From Blastocladiella emersonii ATCC 22665 (taxonomy: Eukaryota > Blastocladiomycota > Blastocladiomycetes > Blastocladiales > Blastocladiaceae): a stretch of 64,000 nucleotides of DNA. The number at the start of each line of letters is the position of its first letter. The stretch's first letter is position 1. Below, one piece after another: positions 54,175-63,242 of the stretch. The notes beneath the pieces were generated by a model, which saw only the letters and a program-made list of their open reading frames with translations, was not told where the DNA came from and did not search any database. Location of the stretch: assembly GCA_025594325.1 (NCBI GenBank), contig JANHCV010000012.1:124001-188000 (forward strand). The letters are read 5' to 3'. A program made the translations under genes and the position numbers.

Positions 54175-56586
54175 CTACTCGACAACGCGCTCCATCTTGC
54201 GCCGGTTGACCGACATGACATCGTCAGGCAGCGCGACCACGACATTCCGGTCATCCCCAAACTTGAACTGGTCCGCGACGACGTCCGCGTCGAACGGCTT
54301 GACCGTGTACCAGTCGCGGTGGCGCCCGCCGCGCAGGACGTGCGCGAGGTCCCACGTCACGGCGTACGGCCCGGTCGACGTGACGAGCGACGTCTCGCCC
54401 GTTGGCGCAACGTTGAAGTACGCCGCCGAAAAACTCGGCGGCCGGCCGCCCATGCGCGCGACGTGTTCGGGGCGCAGGGCGAGCCGGATCGCGGTCGGGC
54501 GGTCGGCGGCGGGCATGCGGGTGGCGAAGGCGGTGGTCGGAACGCCCTTGGCGGTGACGTGGGCGACGTCGAAGAGGAGGAGCGACGTCGCGCACGTCGC
54601 GAGGACGTACTTCCCGTCGAGCGACACGTCGAGGTGGCGGACGGACTCGCCCGTCGACTGCAGCGACGTGGTGGCGCGTTTCCCGACGTCCTTGTACATC
54701 TGCAGCTTGCCGGTGCCCGAGGTGACGGCGACGTGCCCGTGCGCGGTGGTCGCGATCGCGGTAAAGTCCATAGGCTTCGAGTACTTGTACCGGTCACCCT
54801 CGGCGCCGCCGCCCGCGACGCGCGGGTCGACGCGGAACACGGCGCGCTCGCCGATGCCCAGGAACGTGACGTCGTCGGACGCGGCGCGGTCGGCCGTCTT
54901 GGTCGACGCGCTAAGCCCGCGCACGGCGTCGGGCGCGGTCCACTCGTTGACGATGGTCTCGGCGAGATCGAGCTCGTACAGCTTGGCGCGGTCGCGCGCG
55001 TCCGACAGCACGAGCTTGCGCTCGCCCTCGTGCACCAGCACCATGTCGGGGCGCACGGGCGTCCGGTTGAACGACAGGTCGCCGATCATGGTCTGGTACT
55101 TGATCTTGTTGCGCGGCGTGAACCCGAACACGCCGACGGCGGTGCCGCGAACCACGTACGCGCGCGAGGACGTGGTGGTCAGCAGCGAGTTGGTCGCGGC
55201 GTCGATCGTCGCGTCGGTTTCGTCCTCGTCCGAGTCGTCGCGGTCGGTCCCCGCACCGAGCTCGTCGACGGCGTCCACGTCATCGTCGCCGTCCGAGTCG
55301 TCGTCGGAATCCGAGCCCGACCCGCCGCGCACCGTGTCCGTATCGTCGTCGTCCTCGACCCCGCCGGCGGCACCGCCGCGCGCAGACGCGCCCGCAGTCG
55401 ACGCCTGGGCCTGGAGGTAATCGAGGTCGGCGTCATCGAGGCTCATCGCCGCGAGCGTCGCGTGCATGGTCGCCTGGACGTGCGCGGCGGTAAACGCGCG
55501 GCGGAACTCGGGAAACTCGGCGTCCGTCGCCAAATTAATCGACAGCGAGACACACCCCTTGCCGACCTCGAACAGGTTCCAGATGAACGCGTTCTCGGCG
55601 GGGTAGAAGACGTGGTTCATGTCCCCGGCGACGGGCTGCGCGACGAGCGGGCCGCCGGCGTTGTCGACGGCGAGCCACGAGCAGGTGCCGTCGCGCGGGT
55701 CGCGCCATAGTTGGACGGTGCACCGCGAGTCGACGAGCGCGAACTCGGACGCGGCGAGGTTGTACAGGAACAGCTCGGCGTCGAGCTCGAGCGACAGGTC
55801 GTACGCGGGCGGGCGCGGGGGTGGGCAGGGGAGGAGGTGGTGCAGCGAGCGCGGCGGCGGGTTGATGACGGCGGTGGCGGTCGTCGCGGGTGCAGGCGCG
55901 GGTGCCGCGCGAGGCGTCGGCGTGGTGCTACGACTGCGCGCCGGCGGGCTCGTGGGAGCGGGGATGTGGTGGTGGACGCGCAACGGGTCCTGCGGCGGGG
56001 TGACGGCGCGGCGTTTCGTGTTCGCGACAGCCATTTTGGGCGACGGCGACCACGCCATGGCCTCGATCTCGGCGTCGCCCGCGTCGGCGTGCGAGCGCTG
56101 GAACTTGACCTCGTAGACGCACTGGAGGAGGGCGGTGCGGAACGCGGCAGCGACCGCGGCCGAAGTCTCAGACGAGGCGCCAAACTCGAAGATCTCGTCG
56201 GGCGCGCCACCCGCCTCGACCCAGCGCAGCGACCGCGTCCCGTCGGGCAGCACGCCGTCGTGCACGCGCATCGCGGGGCCGACGGGGAACGCGCGCTGGT
56301 CGTTTGTCGGGAACTCGTCGTCTTCCGAGTCCGAGTCGACGAGGTCGTCCTCGTCGAGCGTGCGCGTGACGACGAGGATGTACGCGAGCGTCCCCTCGCC
56401 GGCGTCGGCGTCCGGGTCGCGGAGCAGCGCCAGCGTCGCGTGCGGGAACAGGCACTCGTGCGTGCCGCGCACGGCCGCGTCGGGGCGGTCCAGGTACAGC
56501 GCCCCGTCCAGCACCGCCAGGTCGCCGTCCGCGGACCCGCCGCCGAACAAAGCGCTCGACACGGTGCGGAGCCAGTTCATGGACAT
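54175..56586 (-). CDS. VID27: VID27 family protein
   Basis: A single-exon, 803-residue frame from the ATG at 56586 (MSMNWLRTVSSALFG; 56580 is an alternative). The N-terminal PH-like region and an acidic middle (EDDDDTDTVRGGSGSDSDDD) are followed by the VID27 beta-propeller: GVFGFTPRNKIKYQTMIGDL, DVTFLGIGERAVFRVDPRV, FTAIATTAHGHVAV, LDVSLDGKYVLATCATSLLL, SLVTSTGPYAVTWDL and VVADQFKFGDDRNVVVALPD. VID27 is a cytoplasmic protein linked to import-and-degradation of fructose-1,6-bisphosphatase in yeast. It is complete in length and has no introns, unlike several neighbours. Its start codon lies only 20-30 bp from the end of a truncated F-box paralogue. Confidence 0.93.
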   Translation of the reverse strand: MSMNWLRTVSSALFGGGSADGDLAVLDGALYLDRPDAAVRGTHECLFPHATLALLRDPDADAGEGTLAYILVVTRTLDEDDLVDSDSEDDEFPTNDQRAFPVGPAMRVHDGVLPDGTRSLRWVEAGGAPDEIFEFGASSETSAAVAAAFRTALLQCVYEVKFQRSHADAGDAEIEAMAWSPSPKMAVANTKRRAVTPPQDPLRVHHHIPAPTSPPARSRSTTPTPRAAPAPAPATTATAVINPPPRSLHHLLPCPPPRPPAYDLSLELDAELFLYNLAASEFALVDSRCTVQLWRDPRDGTCSWLAVDNAGGPLVAQPVAGDMNHVFYPAENAFIWNLFEVGKGCVSLSINLATDAEFPEFRRAFTAAHVQATMHATLAAMSLDDADLDYLQAQASTAGASARGGAAGGVEDDDDTDTVRGGSGSDSDDDSDGDDDVDAVDELGAGTDRDDSDEDETDATIDAATNSLLTTTSSRAYVVRGTAVGVFGFTPRNKIKYQTMIGDLSFNRTPVRPDMVLVHEGERKLVLSDARDRAKLYELDLAETIVNEWTAPDAVRGLSASTKTADRAASDDVTFLGIGERAVFRVDPRVAGGGAEGDRYKYSKPMDFTAIATTAHGHVAVTSGTGKLQMYKDVGKRATTSLQSTGESVRHLDVSLDGKYVLATCATSLLLFDVAHVTAKGVPTTAFATRMPAADRPTAIRLALRPEHVARMGGRPPSFSAAYFNVAPTGETSLVTSTGPYAVTWDLAHVLRGGRHRDWYTVKPFDADVVADQFKFGDDRNVVVALPDDVMSVNRRKMERVVE

Positions 56587-56604
56587 GGACGAGGGCGGAT
56601 GGAG

Positions 56605-57028
56605 CACGCGAACAAGCCGCGAGGAGCAGCAAGGCCTCGCAGTGAATGTCGGTCAAGGGCCAATCAAACAAATTCGAGCGCATTTCAAGCTCAGCCCAAC
56701 GAGCGTCGTCAGGACCCGTGTCCTGGCGGACAAGCACGCCAGCGAGCGCAAAAAAGCTGTCGATGAAATCCTTGTCATGCTGCTCGTGTTTTTGGGGATC
56801 GCTGCAGCCGGGACATTGGGCTGGTGTGAGCTGGCGAAACTCCTCGAAGCGACTGTCGACAAGCGGGAAGACAGCGGGGAGCCAAGGGCGGGCGGCCCAC
56901 AGCGACGGCTCGATGACGGCAGCGCGGCAGTTCGCGCGAAGGGCGAGGGCACCCGCGACGTCCAGGCGCTGGGCAATGGCGGGCTGAAGATCTTGCGGCA
57001 AGTTAAATAGCGTGACGGTTTCATTCAT
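56605..57028 (-). pseudogene. F-box-like paralogue, truncated
   Basis: Starts at the ATG at 57028 (MNETVTLFNLPQDLQPAIAQ) and follows the gene at 63242 residue by residue (DVAGALALRANCRAAVIEPS, KHEQHDKDFIDSFFALAG) to LLLLAACSRAPSALVHV. It then runs into the VID27 start region. The C-terminal two-thirds are missing. Similarity to the other copy extends about 40 bp upstream of the ATG, so the promoter was duplicated too. Confidence 0.8.
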
Positions 57029-57468
57029 GGTGTGTATTACATGGCTGGGCGGGGCGGTCTGGGAGCGGCAACCCGCGGCCGCTCCTGCGCGCGCTTTCGC
57101 TCCCCTCTCAGCTTCGTCACCATGTGATACTCGTCGTCCCGCGGAATGAAACTGCATGCAACGACACCAATACACTCTAGACAGGGCCTTGCGGGCGTCT
57201 CAGAGGATTGTGGGGTGTTTGCCTTGCTTGGCGGGGCGGGTCGAGGATCGCGGCCGTGACAGTTTCGAAAGTACCTCAAGCCTTGCACTATGGAGCCGAC
57301 CGTTTGCTATGCCGCATCTCGCTCCGCGTTTTGGGCTTGATCAACCTTGATTATGAGCTCGATCGAGCGAGCTGTTCGCCGTGATCCGTCGCGTAGCTCG
57401 TGGCTTTCACACGACACATTCCTCGCCCCGGCCGACTCACTCCACGCTATTTTGAACGGTGGCGACAT
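57029..57468. other. Region between the F-box relic and the DIRS element
   Basis: Contains the duplicated upstream sequence of the F-box gene near 57029-57070. Otherwise no gene or repeat recognised. Confidence 0.4.
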
Positions 57469-57658
57469 GAAACCACGCAGAACCGTAGGTGATGGATAAG
57501 CCACTTCACGTGATATTCGTAGACTAATAAAACCAAAACAAACGACCCGGTCTGAACCCCGCCTCTTCACGTCACGCCCGACCGGCAACTGATTTGGTCC
57601 ACGGCGACGCTGTCGCCCTGTAACTCCACGCAATCTGCTCTACACACACTACTCTTTC

Positions 57659-58801
57659 ATGGACGATGCAGCAGTCCTGGGCCAGGCGTTCCTCGGCCTC
57701 CAGCAGGAAGTCGATGTACTCCGCCAGCAGCTCGGGCAGCAGCAACAGCAGCAGCAACGACAGCAGCAGCAACATGAACAACAACAAGCAGAAGCTGATC
57801 CTGATGCGTCCTCCCCACTGGCGCCCTTGCACCGCGCGGACCCTCCACGCGGCAGGGCTCTCGCCAGCTGGTACGAGCGCGCCCGCGGCGGTCATGCCCT
57901 CACGCAGCCGCTTCTGGACTCCTTCATCGACAACCGCGCGGGTGGCCGCCTCCAGAACCACGGATTCGGCCAGCAGTACCCCGCGCCTGATCATCCTCTC
58001 TTCAACTCGCTGTCCGAGATCGACGTCTTCGCCCGCGTCGGCTTCAAGGGCGCTTCCGGTACCGGCTGGACCCATGCTGTGGTCGAGAAGCGCCTGCGCG
58101 ACTACCAGTCCGAGCTCAACCTCGGTGCTCGCGTCGCGCTACAGCAGCTGCACTACGCTCAAGAGCTTCTACGCCGCGTCGATCCAGACGGCTTCCGCCG
58201 CTGCTACGGCGACGCCGCCGGTGACGCGCTTGGTCCGGACGACCTCGCCGGCTTCGTCTACCCGCCCGAGCCCATGTTCGACGCCGACGGCCAGCCCGTC
58301 CTTGACGAGGCAGGCCAGCAGCTCATCGAGACGTACCCGCATCCCCCTCGTCTCGTCGCGACCCTCTGGGCCATGCACGATGCAGCGCGCGACCAGCTCG
58401 CGCACAACCGGCACCATTTCGGCCTTCTCGAAGCTGCGCGTCGCAACAACGTGGCCGCTGGCGCCCGCTTCCCGGCGGCGGTCGCCGAGTTCGTCCGCTC
58501 GGTCCCCAGCGACGGTGACCAGTTCCTCTTTGGTCCCAATGTCGAGCGCACCTTTGACGCCGCTCGCACTGTCCAGTCTACCGACGCTATCATCAAGCTC
58601 GCCAACAGGGCGGGAAACGCTTCGGGCGGCGACGTCAGTGGTCGTGGCGGCGCCGCATCTTCCCGAGGCGCCCCAGCCGCGCAGGGGCGCGGCTGGGGTC
58701 GCGGTGGCTTCCGCGGCCACCAGCAGTACCAGCAGCAGTACCAGCAACCTCAACAGCAGCAGCCTCAACAGCAGCCGCAGTCCAACTCGAAGCTCAACTA
58801 G
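57659..58801 (+). CDS. DIRS gag-like ORF1
   Basis: A 380-residue frame from the ATG at 57659. Gln-rich near the N-terminus (coiled coil), then a helical core (TGWTHAVVEKRLRDYQSELN, ALQQLHYAQELLRRVD), then a Gly/Arg-rich RGRGWGRGGFRGH segment and a Gln/Tyr-rich tail. These are consistent with a nucleic-acid-binding structural protein. The stop (58799-58801) overlaps the upstream-open RT frame, suggesting -1 frameshifting or reinitiation. Confidence 0.75.
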   Translation: MDDAAVLGQAFLGLQQEVDVLRQQLGQQQQQQQRQQQQHEQQQAEADPDASSPLAPLHRADPPRGRALASWYERARGGHALTQPLLDSFIDNRAGGRLQNHGFGQQYPAPDHPLFNSLSEIDVFARVGFKGASGTGWTHAVVEKRLRDYQSELNLGARVALQQLHYAQELLRRVDPDGFRRCYGDAAGDALGPDDLAGFVYPPEPMFDADGQPVLDEAGQQLIETYPHPPRLVATLWAMHDAARDQLAHNRHHFGLLEAARRNNVAAGARFPAAVAEFVRSVPSDGDQFLFGPNVERTFDAARTVQSTDAIIKLANRAGNASGGDVSGRGGAASSRGAPAAQGRGWGRGGFRGHQQYQQQYQQPQQQQPQQQPQSNSKLN

Positions 58802-60750
58802 CGGCCGTTGCGACGGTCGCGCCGGCGGCCAGCTCCAAGGACGAGATCTTCCTGTCGACGCTCGCCAAGGGCACGCGCTTCCCGTTCGAGGTGGTCGACA
58901 CGTCCATGAGGGCGGACCAGTGGGCCTCGAGGACGACCAACGTCGAAGCGCGCAAGATGGCGACCAAGGGCGTCCGCCTGTCGTTCATGACGCCGCCGCT
59001 GGACCGTTCGGCGGCGCCGATGCGCGAGTTCCGCCACTCGGACGAGGACCTGGCCAAGATCACGCTGCAGATCGACGAGCTCATTGCGACGGGGGCGGTG
59101 GAGCCGTGCCCGCGTCCGCGGTACCTGTCGTCGCCGTTCCTCGTCCGCCAGCCCGACAAGGACCGGCTCTGCTTCGACATGTCGGAGCTGTCCGAGCACC
59201 TGACGCGCGACTCGTTCAAGATGGAGTCGCTTGCGGTGGCAACGCCGATGCTGTCCAGGGGCTGCTACCTGGCCAAGCTCGACCTCAAGTCGGCGTACCA
59301 CAGTGTGCCGGTGCACCCCGCGCACCGCGACTTCCTGGCCTTCAACTGGGCCAGTCGGACGTGGCGCTGGCGCGTCCTCCCGTTTGGTCTCAGGTTGGCG
59401 CCGCGCCTGTTCACCAAGGTGATCCAGGGCGCGCTCCAGCCGTTGCGCGCGGCGGGGCACAAGTTCGTCCAGTACATCGACGACATTCTGGTGATTGGCG
59501 AGACACCCGAGCAGGTGCGCGCGACTCTCGCCGCTCTTGCTCGCCAGCTGCTGGCCCTGGGCTACACCCTGAACCTGACCAAGTCGTGTCTCGTCCCCGC
59601 CCGCGTCCAGACGTTCCTTGGGTTCAAGATCAACATGACCAACATGACGCTGTCGCTCCCCAAGGAGAAGGTCCGCAAGATCGAGCGCAAGTGCTGCTCG
59701 CTGCTTGCGGCGGGTCGGTGCTTGGCGCGCCGGCTGGCAGCGGTCCTCGGCATGCTCAACTCGACGGCGCAGAGGTTCCGGCCAGCGCTGATCCAGCAGC
59801 GGTGGCTCCAGCGCTGCCTGTCATTTGGCCTTGCGCGCACGTCGTTGTGGGCGGCGACGATTCCGATCTCGCCGAGCGCCCGCAAGGAGCTGACGTGGTG
59901 GGTGACCAACGTTTGTTGCTGGAACGGTCGTTTGTTCATCCCACCAACCGCGGCCATCAAGTTCACGACCACGACGGACGCCAGCCAGACGGGCTGGGGG
60001 ATCGTTTTCTCGGACGGCACGACGCAGGGGTTGTGGTCGCCGTGGGAGGCGGCGCAGTCGAGCAACTACCGCGAGCTCAAGACGATCCTGTTCGCTGTCA
60101 AGATCAAGTGCCGCGAGTGGTCGGGTCGGGCGGTGCAGCTCCGGTCCAACAACACGACGGCGATCGCCATGGTCAACAAGCAGGGCGGCACGGCGTCGCC
60201 CAAGCTGCTGGCGCTGGCCAAGGAGCTGTGGTCGCTCCTGCTCGAGTACAACATCCACCTGACGGCGTTGTTCATCAAGGGCGTCGAGAACGTGGCGGCG
60301 GACTGCGCGAGCCGGGTCCTTGTCAATTGGCACCGGTACTCGCTGACGTCGGCGGCGTTCAAGCGCGCCATGGCGGCGCTGCGCGCGAGCCCGACGGTCG
60401 ATCTGTTCGCCGACCGAGTCAACACGCAGCTCCCGGCCTACTACTCGCTGCAGCCGGATCCGCAAGCACTGGGCACCGACGCGTTCAAGTTCCAGTGGCC
60501 GAGGACGGGCGCGTACGCGTTTCCGCCGCCGAACCAGATCGCGCGGGTCGCCCAACGGGTGCGATTGGCGCGGATTCGCAATCTGATCCTCGTCACGCCG
60601 GCGTGGCGGTCGCAGCCGTGGTACCCAGCGCTGCTCCCGCTCGCGACGGCCAAGCCGCTGCACCTGCCTTCCAGCGCGGTGCTGTGGGAGTCGCCGACTA
60701 CGCACCGTGTCCATCCGTCAGCATTGGGTGTCTTCGTCTGGCGGCTATGA
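58801..60750 (+). CDS. DIRS reverse transcriptase-RNase H
   Basis: Open from within the end of gag; the first ATG is 58891 (619 residues from there). RT motifs: LCFDMSELSEHLTRDSFKME, LAKLDLKSAYHSVPV (catalytic D), VLPFGLRLAPRLFTKV and QYIDDILV (catalytic DD). RNase H follows: TTTTDASQTGWGI, ELKTILFA, and VAADCASR with the final catalytic D. After RNase H comes DLFADRVNTQLPAYYS and PRTGAYAFPPPNQIARV, the block typical of DIRS/Ngaro elements that precedes their YR or MT region. The frame is intact. It ends at 60750 (VFVWRL) and lacks the downstream recombinase. Confidence 0.88.
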   Translation, partial: AAVATVAPAASSKDEIFLSTLAKGTRFPFEVVDTSMRADQWASRTTNVEARKMATKGVRLSFMTPPLDRSAAPMREFRHSDEDLAKITLQIDELIATGAVEPCPRPRYLSSPFLVRQPDKDRLCFDMSELSEHLTRDSFKMESLAVATPMLSRGCYLAKLDLKSAYHSVPVHPAHRDFLAFNWASRTWRWRVLPFGLRLAPRLFTKVIQGALQPLRAAGHKFVQYIDDILVIGETPEQVRATLAALARQLLALGYTLNLTKSCLVPARVQTFLGFKINMTNMTLSLPKEKVRKIERKCCSLLAAGRCLARRLAAVLGMLNSTAQRFRPALIQQRWLQRCLSFGLARTSLWAATIPISPSARKELTWWVTNVCCWNGRLFIPPTAAIKFTTTTDASQTGWGIVFSDGTTQGLWSPWEAAQSSNYRELKTILFAVKIKCREWSGRAVQLRSNNTTAIAMVNKQGGTASPKLLALAKELWSLLLEYNIHLTALFIKGVENVAADCASRVLVNWHRYSLTSAAFKRAMAALRASPTVDLFADRVNTQLPAYYSLQPDPQALGTDAFKFQWPRTGAYAFPPPNQIARVAQRVRLARIRNLILVTPAWRSQPWYPALLPLATAKPLHLPSSAVLWESPTTHRVHPSALGVFVWRL

Positions 60751-61370
60751 CACAACGCGTGGCGCGACTTGAGCAGCTGAGCTCGCCCAAAACGCGTCCT
60801 TCCTCAGCCCGCCGCGTGCTCCAGCTCCTCGCACTCGCGGTGCACCTGTTCCTCGTCCTCTGCCGCCCGTCCCTCACCATGGTCAAGATCGCGCTCCGCG
60901 GCCAAGTGGGACCGCCGCCGCGCGCTGCGTCCGTGGCGCCCGCGTGCTTGGGGTCGTGGCTACGGCACAAAAAATCCATCACCTATGGTTCTGCGTGGTT
61001 TCTTGAGGCACCACCGCTAGAGCCACTGAAGGTGGCGTGTGGTGATGAAGGAAACCACGCAGACCGGGCCCACCCACGCGGCCGCGGCCGCATCTCCTCT
61101 CCCTTTGTTTCTCTCATCTGGTCGGGCGTGCCGCTCAAGGCGGGGTTCAGACCGGGTCGTTTGTTTTGGTTTTATTAGTCTACGAATATCACGTGAAGTG
61201 GCTTATCCATCACCTACGGTTCTGTGTGGTTTCCTTCATCACCACACGCCACCTTCAGTGGCTCTAGCAGTGGTGCCTCAAGAATCTGAGAGTTGCGCGG
61301 TCGGGATGAAGCGAGATGCGGCGGCCATGAGAAATCGAATCTATTGCATTTGAACGGCAACCTCGAAATT

Positions 61371-63242
61371 TCACTGACCAGCCAAGTCAGCCGCGTCACG
61401 GACCTTGCTGGCCCACTCACAAATCGCGGACACGTTGCTTTCGCGCGCAAGCTGGACGAGTTTGTGGCGAACCGCGGGATTCTTGAGGACAGGACCGTCC
61501 CACATGGCGCGAAGCAGCGCGACTCGCCTCTCCGCGTGCGATTTGCAAACGATGCGCTTGGCAAGGCCAACCGACATGGCCCACAGCTCACCGCGCAGCG
61601 TGGTCACTTTGCTTGCAAATTCCGTGGCCCGCGACGCGTCGCCCAAAACAATTGAGTTGATAACATGCGTCATGGTCAGCCCGTGGCCGTTTACACCGTT
61701 TGGATGGGCGTCGTGTGGGAATTCATCCATGTCAATGTCAGACGAAGGCGTGACCACATCCAAGAGCCGCTGGATCTGGTCTACGCTCGCGCCAATCAGA
61801 ATCGCATACCACACGTGCTCAATGTGCCTCGCGTGGTCCCCTACGCGGGCTTTGCGAGCAGCGCGTGTGCTCTTGACGTGATATTCCTCCCAGGCCAAGC
61901 TTGAAGTCAGAGCTGTGCGCCAGACGAAAGGGCTGAGGCGCCCACTCAAAGAGGAACGGCGGTTTGGGCGGTTGTAGAGAGTGGTAATTGGGCACCGCGG
62001 GAGCCTCTTCAAGGCAGCGACGACCAGGTCCGGATTACGGATCTCCCCAACGACGTCTTTGAACACCTGTGGAACCTTGTTCCTCCATGGGTCGAGCCAA
62101 AGCAGGTCACGAACTAACGCGGCCAAGAGTTCGAGCGAGGTGATAGGACAAGCAGGAAGCGCAGGCAGAAGCAGTTCGTGAAGCGGCTTGCACTTGAACT
62201 TGCCCGAGTTGATCAGGCAATACGCCGTATCAAGCTGCTTGCGCATGCTGCCAGCTACCGCGGCATCGTGACGAGAAATGAGCTCTTCAATACGGCGGTG
62301 CACTGGATCAAGTCCGTGCACAATGTTGAAGTCATCGCTGCGCGGGCCAAGTATTGTGTACTTCCAGCCATTGTCCTCGTCATCGTTGCCATACTTATCG
62401 TTGCAATACCGAGAGCTGTTGTGTTCGGGTGCAAGAAGGATCAAATCCATGGCAACGCAAGGACGTGACGCACCAGGCATGCCAAACGCTTCACAGCGCA
62501 GGGCGTTCAGTGCTCATTGCAGCAGTTTGGCGCAGTCGTATCCGTCACTGTTGGTCGCCAGATCCAGGATAAAGTTGAGACAAAATGCGCGGCCCTGTCG
62601 CAGCACGCCTCGGCATGCGATATCAATGAAAGGGCTGTTCATGAGGAGGGCGCCGTATTCAAGAAGCGCCGCCTGAGCCTCGGCGGGCAACAGGCGTGGG
62701 TTATCAAACAGGTCGAGGTCAGAGGTCCGCGACTCAATCAACGCCTCAATTTCGTAGGAGAGACTCGTTGAATAGCGAATGCCGGATCGTAAAAGGACAT
62801 GAATGAAGGCCAACGGAGAGCGCAAACGACACGCGAGGAGCAACAGGTCCTCAGACTGGAGCTCGGTCAAAGGGCAGCCGGAGGCCTTGGAGAGCTTCTT
62901 AAGCTCGGACCAGCGAGCGTCACGAACGCCCGCGTTCTGGCAGACGAGCGCCCCAGCCAGCGCAATGAAGCTGCTGGTGAAGTCGTTGTGATGCTGTTTA
63001 TGCTTATGTGAATCGCCGCAGCCGCGACATTGGGTGGGTGCAAGCTGGTGAAATTCATCGAAGCGGCTATATACGAGAGCAAAGATCGCCTGCATCCACG
63101 GGCGAGCGGTCCACAGCGACGGCTCGTTGACGGCAGCGCGGCAGGTCGCGCGAAGGGCGAGGGCACCCGCGACGTCCAGGCGCTGGGCAATGGCGGGCTG
63201 AAGATCTTGCGGCAAGTTAAATAGCATGACGGTGTCGTTCAT
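61371..63242 (-). pseudogene. F-box-like gene with one in-frame TGA
   Basis: From the ATG at 63242 (MNDTVMLFNLPQDLQPAIAQ) an F-box-like LPQDLQPAIAQRL start is followed by helical sequence. A TGA at 62514-62516 follows DCAKLLQ, and the frame then continues without shift through ALNALRCEAFGMPGASRPC to a stop at 61371. The whole would be 622 residues. No GT/AG pair that removes the TGA was found. It is therefore a single nonsense mutation, stop readthrough, or an assembly error. The paralogue at 57028 covers only the N-terminal third. The intact parts show no repeats or named domain beyond the F-box-like start. Confidence 0.7.

Larger units (their letters stand above)
57469..61284 (+). mobile_element. 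DIRS-type retrotransposon
   Basis: Inverted terminal repeats: left (57469-57590) and right (about 61118-61245) share GGTTTTATTAGTCTACGAAT and the sequence on both sides of it in opposite orientation. An internal region at about 60974-61070 consists of the reverse complement of the left end (ATCCATCACCTA.GGTTCTGC) joined to the reverse complement of the right end (CTTGAGGCACCA.CGCTAGAG), the internal complementary region that defines DIRS elements. Inside are a gag-like ORF and an RT-RNase H ORF. No tyrosine recombinase or methyltransferase domain was seen in the short stretch (about 220 bp) between the RT stop and the internal complementary region. Confidence 0.88.

Noticed and set aside
54133-55710. 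+ strand frame opposite VID27
   Set aside because: Antisense shadow; VID27 is unmistakable on the minus strand.
57666-61178. A 1,170-codon + strand open frame through the DIRS element
   Set aside because: It overlaps the recognisable gag and RT-RNaseH frames and lacks domains; composition is that of a GC-rich shadow frame.
62514-62516. Selenocysteine TGA
   Set aside because: No selenoprotein family similarity around the codon, and no SECIS-like structure was identified.
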